From: an uncultured Clostridium sp.
GTDB lineage: Bacteria > Bacillota > Clostridia > TANB77 > CAG-508
Length of the DNA stretch: 42,461 nucleotides
NCBI GenBank assembly: GCA_947648215.1
Contig: CANSMW010000015.1
Coordinates: forward strand, 1-42,461
Direction: 5' to 3'
Shown here: in pieces, positions 17,687 through 25,299 of the stretch
Layout of the letters: the number at the start of each line of letters is the position of its first letter
Position numbering within the stretch: the stretch's first letter is position 1
Program-made: the position numbers and the translations under genes
Notes under the pieces: model-generated
What the model saw: only the letters and a program-made list of their open reading frames with translations
The model's database searches: none
What the model was told of the DNA's origin: nothing

Positions 17687-17899
17687 TTAGTCTCTGTCTC
17701 GTTCAATGGTAAAACTTAAATCTAAATCAACTAAATATTCTGATATTTTCTTTCCATTGATTTTTGCAGTTTGGTTTAAAATGGTAACACTAGTAATATA
17801 ATCAATGGTTTTTGTTGCTTCATTAATTGTTTGCACAATAGCATCCTTCCAAGAAATTTCAGATGTTCCAGTTACTTTTAAGTGTTTTTCAACGCTCAT
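17687..17899 (-). CDS. Dodecin family flavin-binding protein
   Basis: This 70-residue protein matches dodecin (KHLKVTGTSEISWKDAIVQT, then DYITSVTILNQTAKI), a beta-strand/helix dodecamer that stores flavin. It starts at 17899 behind GGAGGTTGATAATAA. It is the first gene of the spoVA unit: its stop codon overlaps the ribosome binding site of spoVAC, so the genes are translationally close. Dodecin co-transcribed with spoVA suggests a spore role, perhaps flavin storage or quenching, but that is inference. Confidence 0.85.
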   Translation of the reverse strand: MSVEKHLKVTGTSEISWKDAIVQTINEATKTIDYITSVTILNQTAKINGKKISEYLVDLDLSFTIERDRD

Positions 17900-17932
17900 T
17901 TATTATCAACCTCCGTTTTTATAGTTTAGTGG

Positions 17933-17961
17933 TAGCATTTCCAAAAAAAACAATTTTATGC
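17933..17961 (-). promoter_or_regulatory. Putative sigma-F/G promoter of the spoVA operon
   Basis: On the minus strand GCATA and GGAAATGCTA are separated by 14 bases, close to the forespore sigma-factor pattern (GCATA, then GG-A-A). It lies about 35 bases before the dodecin start. This fits forespore expression of spoVA. Confidence 0.5.
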
Positions 17962-17984
17962 AATTTTATAAAATAAAAATGAAA

Positions 17985-18017
17985 ACAGACCAAAGCTTAT
18001 AAAAAACTTTAGTCTGT
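17985..18017 (-). terminator. Terminator-like hairpin right of the spoVA operon
   Basis: ACAGAC-CAAAG pairs with CTTT-AGTCTGT. On the minus strand it is followed by a T-rich run, so it would insulate spoVA from leftward transcripts. Confidence 0.5.
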
Positions 18018-18171
18018 TGCTCTCTTCCTTCATGTTATTGTCCTTTACCTTTCTGTCATATGACTGCTACCAAATGATTAACATAAAAAATATAGTACAA
18101 AAAATGGAAAAAAGCAAGAAAAATCGTGCGACAACTTTCGACAGGTACTACTGTTTAGTTTGAATGGCTTT

Positions 18172-18221
18172 AAGAACCCCCAGCCGCTCCGCGGCAGCCC
18201 CCTTGTTAAAGGGGCTTTTCT
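18172..18221 (-). repeat. Interspersed GC-rich palindromic repeat, copy 1
   Basis: The unit AAGAACCCCCAG...CCCCTTGTTAAAGGGGCTTTTCT is the inverted counterpart of the copy at 18335-18385. It is much richer in GC than the surroundings. Confidence 0.7.
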
Positions 18222-18334
18222 GTAAGGTCTCCGAGGTTTGTATGCAATAAGTATGTACGAAATGATAAAAATAGTATTAAAGATATGGTAATATACAAAT
18301 ATATTGAATTTTGCTAACCTTACGAAGCGTTGCA

Positions 18335-18385
18335 AGAAAGCCCCTTTAACAAGGGGGCTGTCAGCGAAGCTGACTGGGGGTTCTT
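18335..18385 (+). repeat. Interspersed GC-rich palindromic repeat, copy 2
   Basis: The unit AGAAAGCCCCTTTAACAAGG...GACTGGGGGTTCTT is inverted relative to copy 1. The two flank about 110 bp and could be the ends of a small non-autonomous element, or two separate insertions. Confidence 0.7.
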
Positions 18386-18467
18386 AAAAGATATGCTACG
18401 AAAATACGAATTTGTACAATTCATATTTGAATGATATAATAGGAAAAAAGAAAAAGGAGTACAAACA

Positions 18468-19878
18468 ATGAAATTAGATGTAGCAAGGGAGTCGGCTTTA
18501 AAAATCTTATATAAGATTGAAGAAGAAAATGGATATGCTAATTTAGTGTTAGATGAATATCTAGAAAAAAATAGAGAAAGACTAAGCATAAAGGATGTCA
18601 ATTTTATTTCTGAAATTGTGTATGGTGTGATTACTTGGAAGCTAACCATTGATACGATACTTACCAAACATTCAAAAATTAAAATCAATAAGATTTCGAA
18701 ATGGGTAAGAATGATTTTGCGTATTGGTATTTATCAAATTGTATTTTTGGATAAGGTTCCCAAAAGTGCAGCAGTAAACGAATGTGTTAATTTATGTAAG
18801 AAATATGGTTACAAATCCGTAAATTTTGTTAATGCCATTCTTCACAAAGTTCAAAAGACTGATTATGAAGAATTATCAAAAATGGAAAATGAGATAGAAC
18901 GAATTTCAAAAATGTATTCTATGCCAATTTGGATTGTAGAAAAGCTATTACACGAATATGGTTCCCCAAAGACGGAAGAAATATGTATGTATTCTAATCA
19001 GAGACCCAAAATGACAATCCGTGTGAATTCATTAAAGACAACAGTAGAGGAAGTAAAAGTAAAATTAGAAGAAAGGAAAATAGAATACGAAGAAGCAGAA
19101 TTCCAAAATTTCTTACATCTAAAAAAGATAAAAGGGGTTGCAAACTTGGATTTGTTTAAGGAAGGTTTCTTTACGATTCAAGACGAAGGAGCAGGTCAAA
19201 TTGGTTATATGGTAAATCCAAAAGAAAATGAAATGGTACTAGATGCTTGTAGTGCACCACGGAGGAAAAACGACTCATTTAGCAGAACTTATGAAAAATA
19301 CAGGAGAAATTGAGGCATGGGACCTTCATGTAAACCGTGTAAAATTAGTAGAAGAGAATGCCAAAAGATTAGGAAGTTTGACGATTACTACAAAACAAAA
19401 AGATGCTTTACAATATGAAGAAAAGTATAAAGAAAAATTTGACAAGATTTTACTAGATGTTCCTTGTATGGGATTAGGCGTTCTAAAAAGAAAACCAGAT
19501 ATTAAATGGAAAAAAACAAAAGAAGAATTAGAAGATATTGTAAAAGTACAAAAACAAATACTGGAAGTATGTAGCAAATATTTAAAAAGCGGAGGAGAAT
19601 TAGTATATTCCACTTGTAGTATTTTAAAAGAAGAAAATGAAAATATAGTAAAAGAATTCATAAAAGAAAAGGAAAAGCAAAGGAAAGAGTTTATTAAAGA
19701 AAAGATTATTAAAATAAGCAAAGAAAAAATTAGATGTATGATTCCTAAGAAGAGTTCTACTTATAAGCTTAAGCAAGAGAAAAATACAAACAAAGAATTT
19801 AACATTTTGGAACAAAAAACGATTTTACCAAATAAAAATGCGAATGGATTTTATATGTGCAAATTAAAAAAATGGTAA
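18468..19878 (+). CDS. rsmB: 16S rRNA (cytosine-967-C5)-methyltransferase RsmB, one CGG +1 frameshift site
   Basis: RsmB methylates C967 of 16S rRNA using SAM. It starts at 18468 behind AAAGGAG. The N-terminal NusB-like RNA-binding domain (residues 1-140) is followed by the Rossmann methyltransferase domain. CGG at codon 265 (19260-19262) falls in the SAM-binding motif DACSAP^GGKTTHLAELM, which is complete once C is skipped. Catalytic cysteines appear in DVPCMGLG and STCSI. The restored length is 469 residues, in the family range. Conventional reading would separate the RNA-binding domain from the catalytic domain at the SAM motif. Confidence 0.9.
19260..19262 (+). other. CGG +1 recoding site, rsmB codon 265
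   Basis: The codons run GCA-CCA-CGG-A. Skipping C gives CCA-GGA-GGA-AAA-ACG (P-G-G-K-T), the invariant SAM-binding loop of m5C methyltransferases. Confidence 0.93.
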
Positions 19879-20215
19879 AAACAAAGGGATTGTATGTAGA
19901 ATAAACCAAAAAACAATCACAAAGATTGAGAATAGACGGATATTTCAACTTAAAATAAGAAAGTATAAATTGTAAGAACAAATGAGTTAATTCATATTAC
20001 GAATATATTACATTTACATGACAATTCATAAAATGCTATTGACTTTTGAGTAAAAACATATAAAATAACAATATGGTTAATTATTTGACAAAATAAACAT
20101 AAAAATTTAAAACATAAATAAAGAAGAAAATGTATATTTTGGATGAAAATTTACGTATTAAAATATGAAAAATGTAAAAGATAAAAGTGTAAAATAAATA
20201 ACAAAGGAGAAAAAA
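19879..20215. other. Pilus operon upstream region
   Basis: This 337-bp AT-rich stretch has no gene. It holds the promoter at 20039-20066 and a TTGACA near 20084. I looked for a c-di-GMP riboswitch, which often precedes clostridial pilus genes, and saw none. Confidence 0.5.
20039..20066 (+). promoter_or_regulatory. Promoter of the type IV pilus operon
   Basis: TTGACT and TAAAAT are spaced by 16 bases, leaving about 145 bases of untranslated leader before the PilM-PilN gene. Confidence 0.6.
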
Positions 20216-21856
20216 ATGTCAACTTGTTTAGGTTTATATGTTGAAAATAATGTAATTAAATATGCCAAAGTATCCAAAGATAATGATAACATAAAAATTG
20301 ACTCCTTTGGTATTAAATTTTACGACAAATTAAATGAGGCAGTTAAACAAGTCATTGAAGAAACTTATAGTTATAAAATACCAATTAGCATTAACTTATC
20401 CAATGAGCAATATAACTATTTTTATCTATTTAGTTTGTTAAACAAAAAAGATATGCAAAATGTGGTGAATACAGAATTTGAATCTATTTGTTATGATAAT
20501 GGTGTTAATAAAGATGCCTTTGAAACTCGTTATGTATTAGTAAATGATTTAGAAGATAAAGAAAAAATAAAAGCAATCCATGTATCAGCAAATAAAGCAG
20601 ATATTGCAAAAAAAGAACAACAACTAGAAGGGTATCGAATTGCTTCTGAGACACCAATGGGGACATCGATTGCAAATTTAATCGACGATAAAGCAAATGA
20701 GAATGTTTTAATTGTAAATATCGAAGAAAAAACAACGATAACCACGATTGTAGATAAAAAAATACTAAATATTGAAACGATAGAAGATGGTGCTACTCAA
20801 ATCTTATCCAATATTAGTGTGAAAGAAAATTCTTATTCGAAAGCATATGAAATATGTAAAAATTCTACGATTTATACACAAGAAGGAAAAGACTTACAAT
20901 ATGAAGAAAATGAATATCTTGATGATATTATGCCAACCTTATATAACATTGTCACAAGTGTTCGTAAAGTAGTAGACCAAAGTTTAAATAAGATCGATAA
21001 GATTTATTTGACTGGTACTGCATCGGTTATTAACAATATTGATATTTATTTCCAAGAATATTTAAAAGATATTAAGTGCGAAATTCTAAAACCATATTTT
21101 ATTAACAATATTCAAACAAAAATAAATGTAAAAGACTATATAGAAGTAAATTCAGCAATTGCGCTTGCACTAGATGGAGTAGGAGAAGGGTTAAAAGGAT
21201 TAAACTTTAAAAAAGAAACATTCATGGATAAATTACCAGAATGGCTAACAATGGATGTCGGCGGGAAGAGTGGAAAAAAATCAAAATTAGCGAGTAAATT
21301 AAACATTCGATTGGATATGGATTTTCATGAAAAACTAACAGCGGGAGAAATCGGGTTAATTCGAATTGCAGTAGGAATATTAATGTTAATCTTTATTTAT
21401 AGTGGAATTAGTATGTTTTTAAATAAAGAAATACAAAATAAAAACGATGAAATTCAAAAAGCAACCCAGGAGATAAATGTACAGATTGCAAAAATCAATA
21501 CAGATACTACACAACTACGAAACAATACGAGCAAGTATAAAAGTATGGTGCAAAGGTTAGAAGATTTAACTTCAAAAACACAAGAAAAGAGCCGAAGAAA
21601 AAATGCAATTCCAACCCTATTAAATCAAATTATGTATGTCATACCAAAAGGAGTACAAATCACTTCTATCCAAAACACATCAGGAGATACCATCGTAATT
21701 AATGCACAATCTTATAATTATGAACAATTAGGATATTTCAAATCTAAAATTAAAGAGGATGATATTTTACTAAATGTCGTATCCGATAGTGGAGAAAGGC
21801 AAGGACAAACTGGTTTAATTAAAACAGTAATTGAAGGAAGTTTGCCAATTGGGTAA
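20216..21856 (+). CDS. PilM-PilN fusion, type IV pilus assembly platform
   Basis: The 546 residues combine two proteins that are normally separate. Residues 1 to about 330 form an actin-like PilM domain (LGLYVENNVIKYAKV at the start, a phosphate-binding-type IYLTGTASVINNI, and EVNSAIALALDGVG near its end). Residues from about 380 form a PilN domain: one membrane helix (IAVGILMLIFIYSGISMFL), a coiled coil with IQNKNDEIQKATQEIN, and a C-terminal ferredoxin-like fold (IPKGVQITSIQNTSGD). In other species PilM binds the PilN N-terminal tail, so the fusion makes that interaction permanent. First gene of the pilus operon; start behind AAAGGAG. Confidence 0.85.
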   Translation: MSTCLGLYVENNVIKYAKVSKDNDNIKIDSFGIKFYDKLNEAVKQVIEETYSYKIPISINLSNEQYNYFYLFSLLNKKDMQNVVNTEFESICYDNGVNKDAFETRYVLVNDLEDKEKIKAIHVSANKADIAKKEQQLEGYRIASETPMGTSIANLIDDKANENVLIVNIEEKTTITTIVDKKILNIETIEDGATQILSNISVKENSYSKAYEICKNSTIYTQEGKDLQYEENEYLDDIMPTLYNIVTSVRKVVDQSLNKIDKIYLTGTASVINNIDIYFQEYLKDIKCEILKPYFINNIQTKINVKDYIEVNSAIALALDGVGEGLKGLNFKKETFMDKLPEWLTMDVGGKSGKKSKLASKLNIRLDMDFHEKLTAGEIGLIRIAVGILMLIFIYSGISMFLNKEIQNKNDEIQKATQEINVQIAKINTDTTQLRNNTSKYKSMVQRLEDLTSKTQEKSRRKNAIPTLLNQIMYVIPKGVQITSIQNTSGDTIVINAQSYNYEQLGYFKSKIKEDDILLNVVSDSGERQGQTGLIKTVIEGSLPIG

Positions 21857-21869
21857 AGGAGACTAAAAT

Positions 21870-22592
21870 ATGAGAAAAATTTTAATAATCTTATTAATTG
21901 TTTTACTGTTAGTACTAGGTTATTTTATGATTTTTAATGGCTTAAATATATTTGGCATGGATGTATTATCTGTATTTGCCATTAAAGAGAAAAGTGAGCA
22001 ATTAGATGGTGAACTTCAAAAAATAAGCACATTAACAAGTGTAGATCGTACAAAAGCCATGAGTGAATTAAACGATAGTGCAAAACAATTAGTAATTGCA
22101 AAAGACGAGTATAACGATAAAATTTTATATAGTTCTAAGGAAGAAATTGAAATCGCAACACAGGGTATTCAATATGAAATGGAATATTTATGGACGAAAA
22201 TAGGAAATCATGCAACCAAAAATGGTATTATATTAAAATTTGTGGTTAGCCAGAGTGCATCTGGTGCACAAAATCTATATGACTTATCTTTTGTAGCAAC
22301 AGGAAGATATGTTTCTATTTCAGAATTTATTGCTGCTTTAGAAAATGACTCTTCTCTAAATTTCAAAATTGAAAATGCAAAAATATCCCCATTTGAAGGA
22401 AGTACTGAAAATTTGCAAGTAAGCTTTGAGGTAAAAGAAATTTCCATTCGTATAGATAAAATTACTAGAACCAATACTCCATCTTCTACACAAACAGGAT
22501 TAGAAACCGATACGAAAACAAATAATAATATGGTTGATAATGCGATAAGAGATAATGGAATAGAACTTAATGAACAAGGAGGAAATTCATAA
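21870..22592 (+). CDS. PilO-like pilus alignment protein
   Basis: This 240-residue protein has one N-terminal membrane helix (ILIILLIVLLLVLGYFMIF), a coiled-coil stretch (about 40-110) and a compact periplasm-type C-terminal domain (LYDLSFVATGRYVSISEFI...). This is the PilO plan. It follows the PilM-PilN fusion by 13 bases, and PilO is the usual partner of PilN. Its last base overlaps the next start (TAATG). Confidence 0.75.
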   Translation: MRKILIILLIVLLLVLGYFMIFNGLNIFGMDVLSVFAIKEKSEQLDGELQKISTLTSVDRTKAMSELNDSAKQLVIAKDEYNDKILYSSKEEIEIATQGIQYEMEYLWTKIGNHATKNGIILKFVVSQSASGAQNLYDLSFVATGRYVSISEFIAALENDSSLNFKIENAKISPFEGSTENLQVSFEVKEISIRIDKITRTNTPSSTQTGLETDTKTNNNMVDNAIRDNGIELNEQGGNS

Positions 22593-23017
22593 TGAAAGTA
22601 TTTAAAGAAATTGTTATTATTTTATTATTGGTATTAGCAATATTGCTCGTATTAGGAGTATTTTTATACGACTATATACCAATGAATAAAGTAGTGCCTA
22701 AAATAGAACAATATGAAGCACCCAATAATGTAAAACAAGAATTACAACAAAGCATAGAAGAAGAGCAAAATACAATGACACCAATTGTATACGAAATCAA
22801 TAATAGCGATCTAAATTTATATGAAAGAACAAAAGATTATGATAAAGGAAAAGTAAATCCATTTGGAAATACAACAGTAGAAGCAGGCGACAATACCACA
22901 GTATCCAGTGGAAACCAAGGAGGTACTACAACGACTGAAAAGCCAAGTGGTAATGATAATAGTAGTACAACTACACCAAATTCTAGTACCGTTAAAAAGC
23001 CTACTGGAATTAAATAA
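22592..23017 (+). CDS. PilP-like membrane-anchored protein
   Basis: This 141-residue protein has an N-terminal membrane helix (IVIILLLVLAILLVLGVFLY), a charged middle with KGKVNPFG, a motif like the DPF segment of PilP, and a Thr/Ser/Gly-rich unstructured tail from about residue 95. Its place after PilO supports a PilP-like role, but there is no folded PilP beta-domain. Assignment is mostly by position. Confidence 0.55.
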   Translation: MKVFKEIVIILLLVLAILLVLGVFLYDYIPMNKVVPKIEQYEAPNNVKQELQQSIEEEQNTMTPIVYEINNSDLNLYERTKDYDKGKVNPFGNTTVEAGDNTTVSSGNQGGTTTTEKPSGNDNSSTTTPNSSTVKKPTGIK

Positions 23018-23079
23018 CATTCGGTTATATTTATTCTATAAATATATACAAATAAAAAATAAATAAGGAGGAATTTTTT

Positions 23080-23307
23080 ATGTTAAAAGGACAAAAAGGT
23101 ATTACATTAGTTGCATTAGTAATTACAATCATTGTATTATTAATCTTAGCAGGTATTACAATTAGCATGACAATAGGACAAAGAGGTATTTTAAACAGAG
23201 CTAAAGAAGCTGGACAAAACTATCAAAATGCCGCTAAACAAGAAGATAAAGATTTACAAGGCATAAACGATGAAATGGAAAACATTGTTAATAGCTTAAG
23301 ACAATAA
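23080..23307 (+). CDS. Type IV pilin, probable major subunit
   Basis: This 75-residue prepilin has a short leader, MLKGQKG, cleaved before ITLVALVITIIVLLILAGIT, then an amphipathic helix with no disulfide or globular head, as in minimal clostridial pilins. Position 5 of the mature protein is Ala, where most pilins have Glu. That is typical of this clostridial class but would change methylation and assembly chemistry. A strong AGGAGG and a stable hairpin right after the stop fit high expression. Confidence 0.85.
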   Translation: MLKGQKGITLVALVITIIVLLILAGITISMTIGQRGILNRAKEAGQNYQNAAKQEDKDLQGINDEMENIVNSLRQ

Positions 23308-23322
23308 TAAGCTTAAATCATC

Positions 23323-23360
23323 CTAAATGGCATATGCATAAAAATGTATATGCCATTTAG
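23323..23360 (+). terminator. Hairpin after the pilin gene
   Basis: CTAAATGGCATAT pairs perfectly with ATATGCCATTTAG but is followed by only a few Ts. It more likely partially terminates transcription or stabilises the pilin mRNA, raising pilin over the downstream genes. Confidence 0.6.
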
Positions 23361-23387
23361 TTTCAAGACTAAACAAAGGAGAAAGAT

Positions 23388-24200
23388 ATGGTAGAGGCTT
23401 TTTTAGTATGTATTCTATTTATCATTGGAATTTATTTTGGTAGTTTTTTTACACTTGCTACGTATCGTTTGCCAAAGAAAGAAAATATTACCCATAAACA
23501 TTCATACTGCCCTAATTGTAATAACAAATTAGGAATGTTGGATTTAGTTCCTGTGTTTAGTTTTTTAGTTTTAGGTGGGAAATGTCGTTATTGCAAACAT
23601 GCCATTGGTATTCGCTATTTTCTATTTGAAATACTGACTGGTATTGTTTTTGTATTATTTGGTTTATCCTTAAAAATAGACATACATTCTTTGTTCCTTG
23701 AAGATATGATTTATGTTATACTAGGAATTTTATATTTTACTAGTTTATTTATCTTAGCTGGAATCAATAAAGAAAAAAATCAAATTCAAAAATCAGTAAT
23801 ATACTATCAAGTTATTGTTTCTATATTATATATCATATATTCATGTACATTCCAAAAAGGAAATGTATATCAATATGGGATATATTTATGTATCATGGCT
23901 TTTTTGATTTTATATGAAACGTTTAGTTTTAGGAAAAATTTAAAAGAAAACAACATGTATTTCATATTAATATTTATATTAAATATGGTAATCATAACAA
24001 AAGAATACATAGCAATTATGACACTACTATGTACCATATTAATAATAGGCTTTGAAAATATGATAACATATTGGAAAACACGAAAATCGCAAAAAGTAGT
24101 AGAAAAACAGAAAAAAACACCAATCATTTTTTATATAAGTGTAGCCAATATAATTATGCTAATTGGAAATAATTTTATTATCAATTATATGATGAAATAG
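23388..24200 (+). CDS. PilD-like prepilin peptidase homologue lacking catalytic aspartates
   Basis: This 270-residue polytopic membrane protein starts like PilD/A24 enzymes: GIYFGSFFTLATYRLP, then the zinc-type motif CPNCNNKLG...GGKCRYCKHAIGIRYFLFEILTG of the N-methyltransferase part. The C-terminal half keeps about six helices, but the two peptidase aspartates are not visible. The first site, usually a D-x5-IPD pattern, reads AGINKEKNQIQK, and the usual GxGD motif is absent (KENNMYFIL in its place). It may methylate or chaperone prepilins without cutting them; another peptidase would then be needed elsewhere in the genome. Confidence 0.75.
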   Translation: MVEAFLVCILFIIGIYFGSFFTLATYRLPKKENITHKHSYCPNCNNKLGMLDLVPVFSFLVLGGKCRYCKHAIGIRYFLFEILTGIVFVLFGLSLKIDIHSLFLEDMIYVILGILYFTSLFILAGINKEKNQIQKSVIYYQVIVSILYIIYSCTFQKGNVYQYGIYLCIMAFLILYETFSFRKNLKENNMYFILIFILNMVIITKEYIAIMTLLCTILIIGFENMITYWKTRKSQKVVEKQKKTPIIFYISVANIIMLIGNNFIINYMMK

Positions 24201-24225
24201 AAACAAAAGGAAATAAGGGTGAGGT

Positions 24226-24684
24226 ATGAGCATTAAAGGAGTAAGTATAAAGGAAAATAGAGGTTTTACAACAGCAGACATTGTAGTGGCAATTGTTGTT
24301 ATGATGATATTTGTTGGAATGATTGCAACATTGTTTTATAACTTTTATTTATCAACCACTGCTAAAAACAGAAATGCCATGGCAACAAATTATATTGTGG
24401 ATGTAATAGAAGAAATAAAAGCAATGAATTATGATGAAGTTCAAAAAGATACACAGGATAGTAATAGCATTAATAATTTAATTCAGCAATTAGAAGCAAC
24501 GAAACAAATACCAAAAGAATATATCATAACGGGGGAAGTACAAAAATATAACGAAACAGAAGGAAATACAGATAAAAAGGATCTTGTTAAAATTTTAACA
24601 ATACGAGTAGAATATAGCCTAGGAAAGAAAACAGAAAAAATTGAGATTTCAACACTATTAATAAAAACAATTGAAAAAGAATGA
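24226..24684 (+). CDS. Minor pseudopilin 1
   Basis: This 152-residue protein has a prepilin-type N-terminus: leader ending ENRG, then FTTADIVVAIVVMMIFVGMI, with Asp at mature position 5 in place of Glu, followed by a C-terminal domain with a likely beta-sheet (TGEVQKY...LTIRVEYSLG). Probably a tip or initiation subunit. Confidence 0.75.
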   Translation: MSIKGVSIKENRGFTTADIVVAIVVMMIFVGMIATLFYNFYLSTTAKNRNAMATNYIVDVIEEIKAMNYDEVQKDTQDSNSINNLIQQLEATKQIPKEYIITGEVQKYNETEGNTDKKDLVKILTIRVEYSLGKKTEKIEISTLLIKTIEKE

Positions 24685-24788
24685 AAAAGATAAGTATTTC
24701 AACATAATTGATAAAAGCAATTGAAAAAGAATAAAAAGGTAAGGAAACCCAAAACTTATGCATTATTAATAAAAACGAGGAGTGAAGT

Positions 24789-25217
24789 ATGAAACAAAAT
24801 TCAGGACTAACGACAACAAGTATTATTATTTATGTAGTTGCTATGACGATTGTAATAGGAATTATTGCGAGTATTACATCATTTTTCTATGCAAATGTAA
24901 ATAATTTGGATGAAAATAGTAGTCATATTGCAGAAATAACAAAATTTCATATGTATTTTTTAGAAGAAACCACGAAAAAAGATAATAAAATTCATAACGT
25001 ACAAGAACAATCCATTTCTTTTACAACCGGAAATACGTTTACTTTTCAAGATAATAGTATTTATTTTAATCATATTAAAATCTGTGAAGAGGTTTCAAAC
25101 TTACAATTTGCCACAGAAATGAAAAATGGCAAAACCATTATCAAAGTCCTTATTACATTTGGTACAGGAAGCGAATACACAAAAACTACACAATATGTCT
25201 TAAACAATGATATGTAA
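24789..25217 (+). CDS. Minor pseudopilin 2
   Basis: This 142-residue protein has leader MKQNSG and the hydrophobic stretch LTTTSIIIYVVAMTIVIGII, then a soluble C-terminal domain. It lies between pseudopilin 1 and pilB, as expected for minor subunits. The 104-bp gap before it holds a near-duplicate of the end of the preceding gene (ACAATTGAAAAAGAATGA, then GCAATTGAAAAAGAATAA), a small local duplication. Confidence 0.7.
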   Translation: MKQNSGLTTTSIIIYVVAMTIVIGIIASITSFFYANVNNLDENSSHIAEITKFHMYFLEETTKKDNKIHNVQEQSISFTTGNTFTFQDNSIYFNHIKICEEVSNLQFATEMKNGKTIIKVLITFGTGSEYTKTTQYVLNNDM

Positions 25218-25299
25218 TTTTTGGCAATTTGCTTGGAATTCTAGGAATTAGAAGAAAGATATTGTATAATAGAGTAAGAACTACAAAGGAGGAAAATAT

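Noticed and set aside
18078..18335. Leftward ORF of 85 residues
   Set aside because: It lies across the GC-rich repeat and the terminator region, with no ribosome site or family resemblance.
19879..20215. c-di-GMP riboswitch before the pilus operon
   Set aside because: I looked for it because it is common in Clostridia, but found no recognisable conserved core or paired stems.
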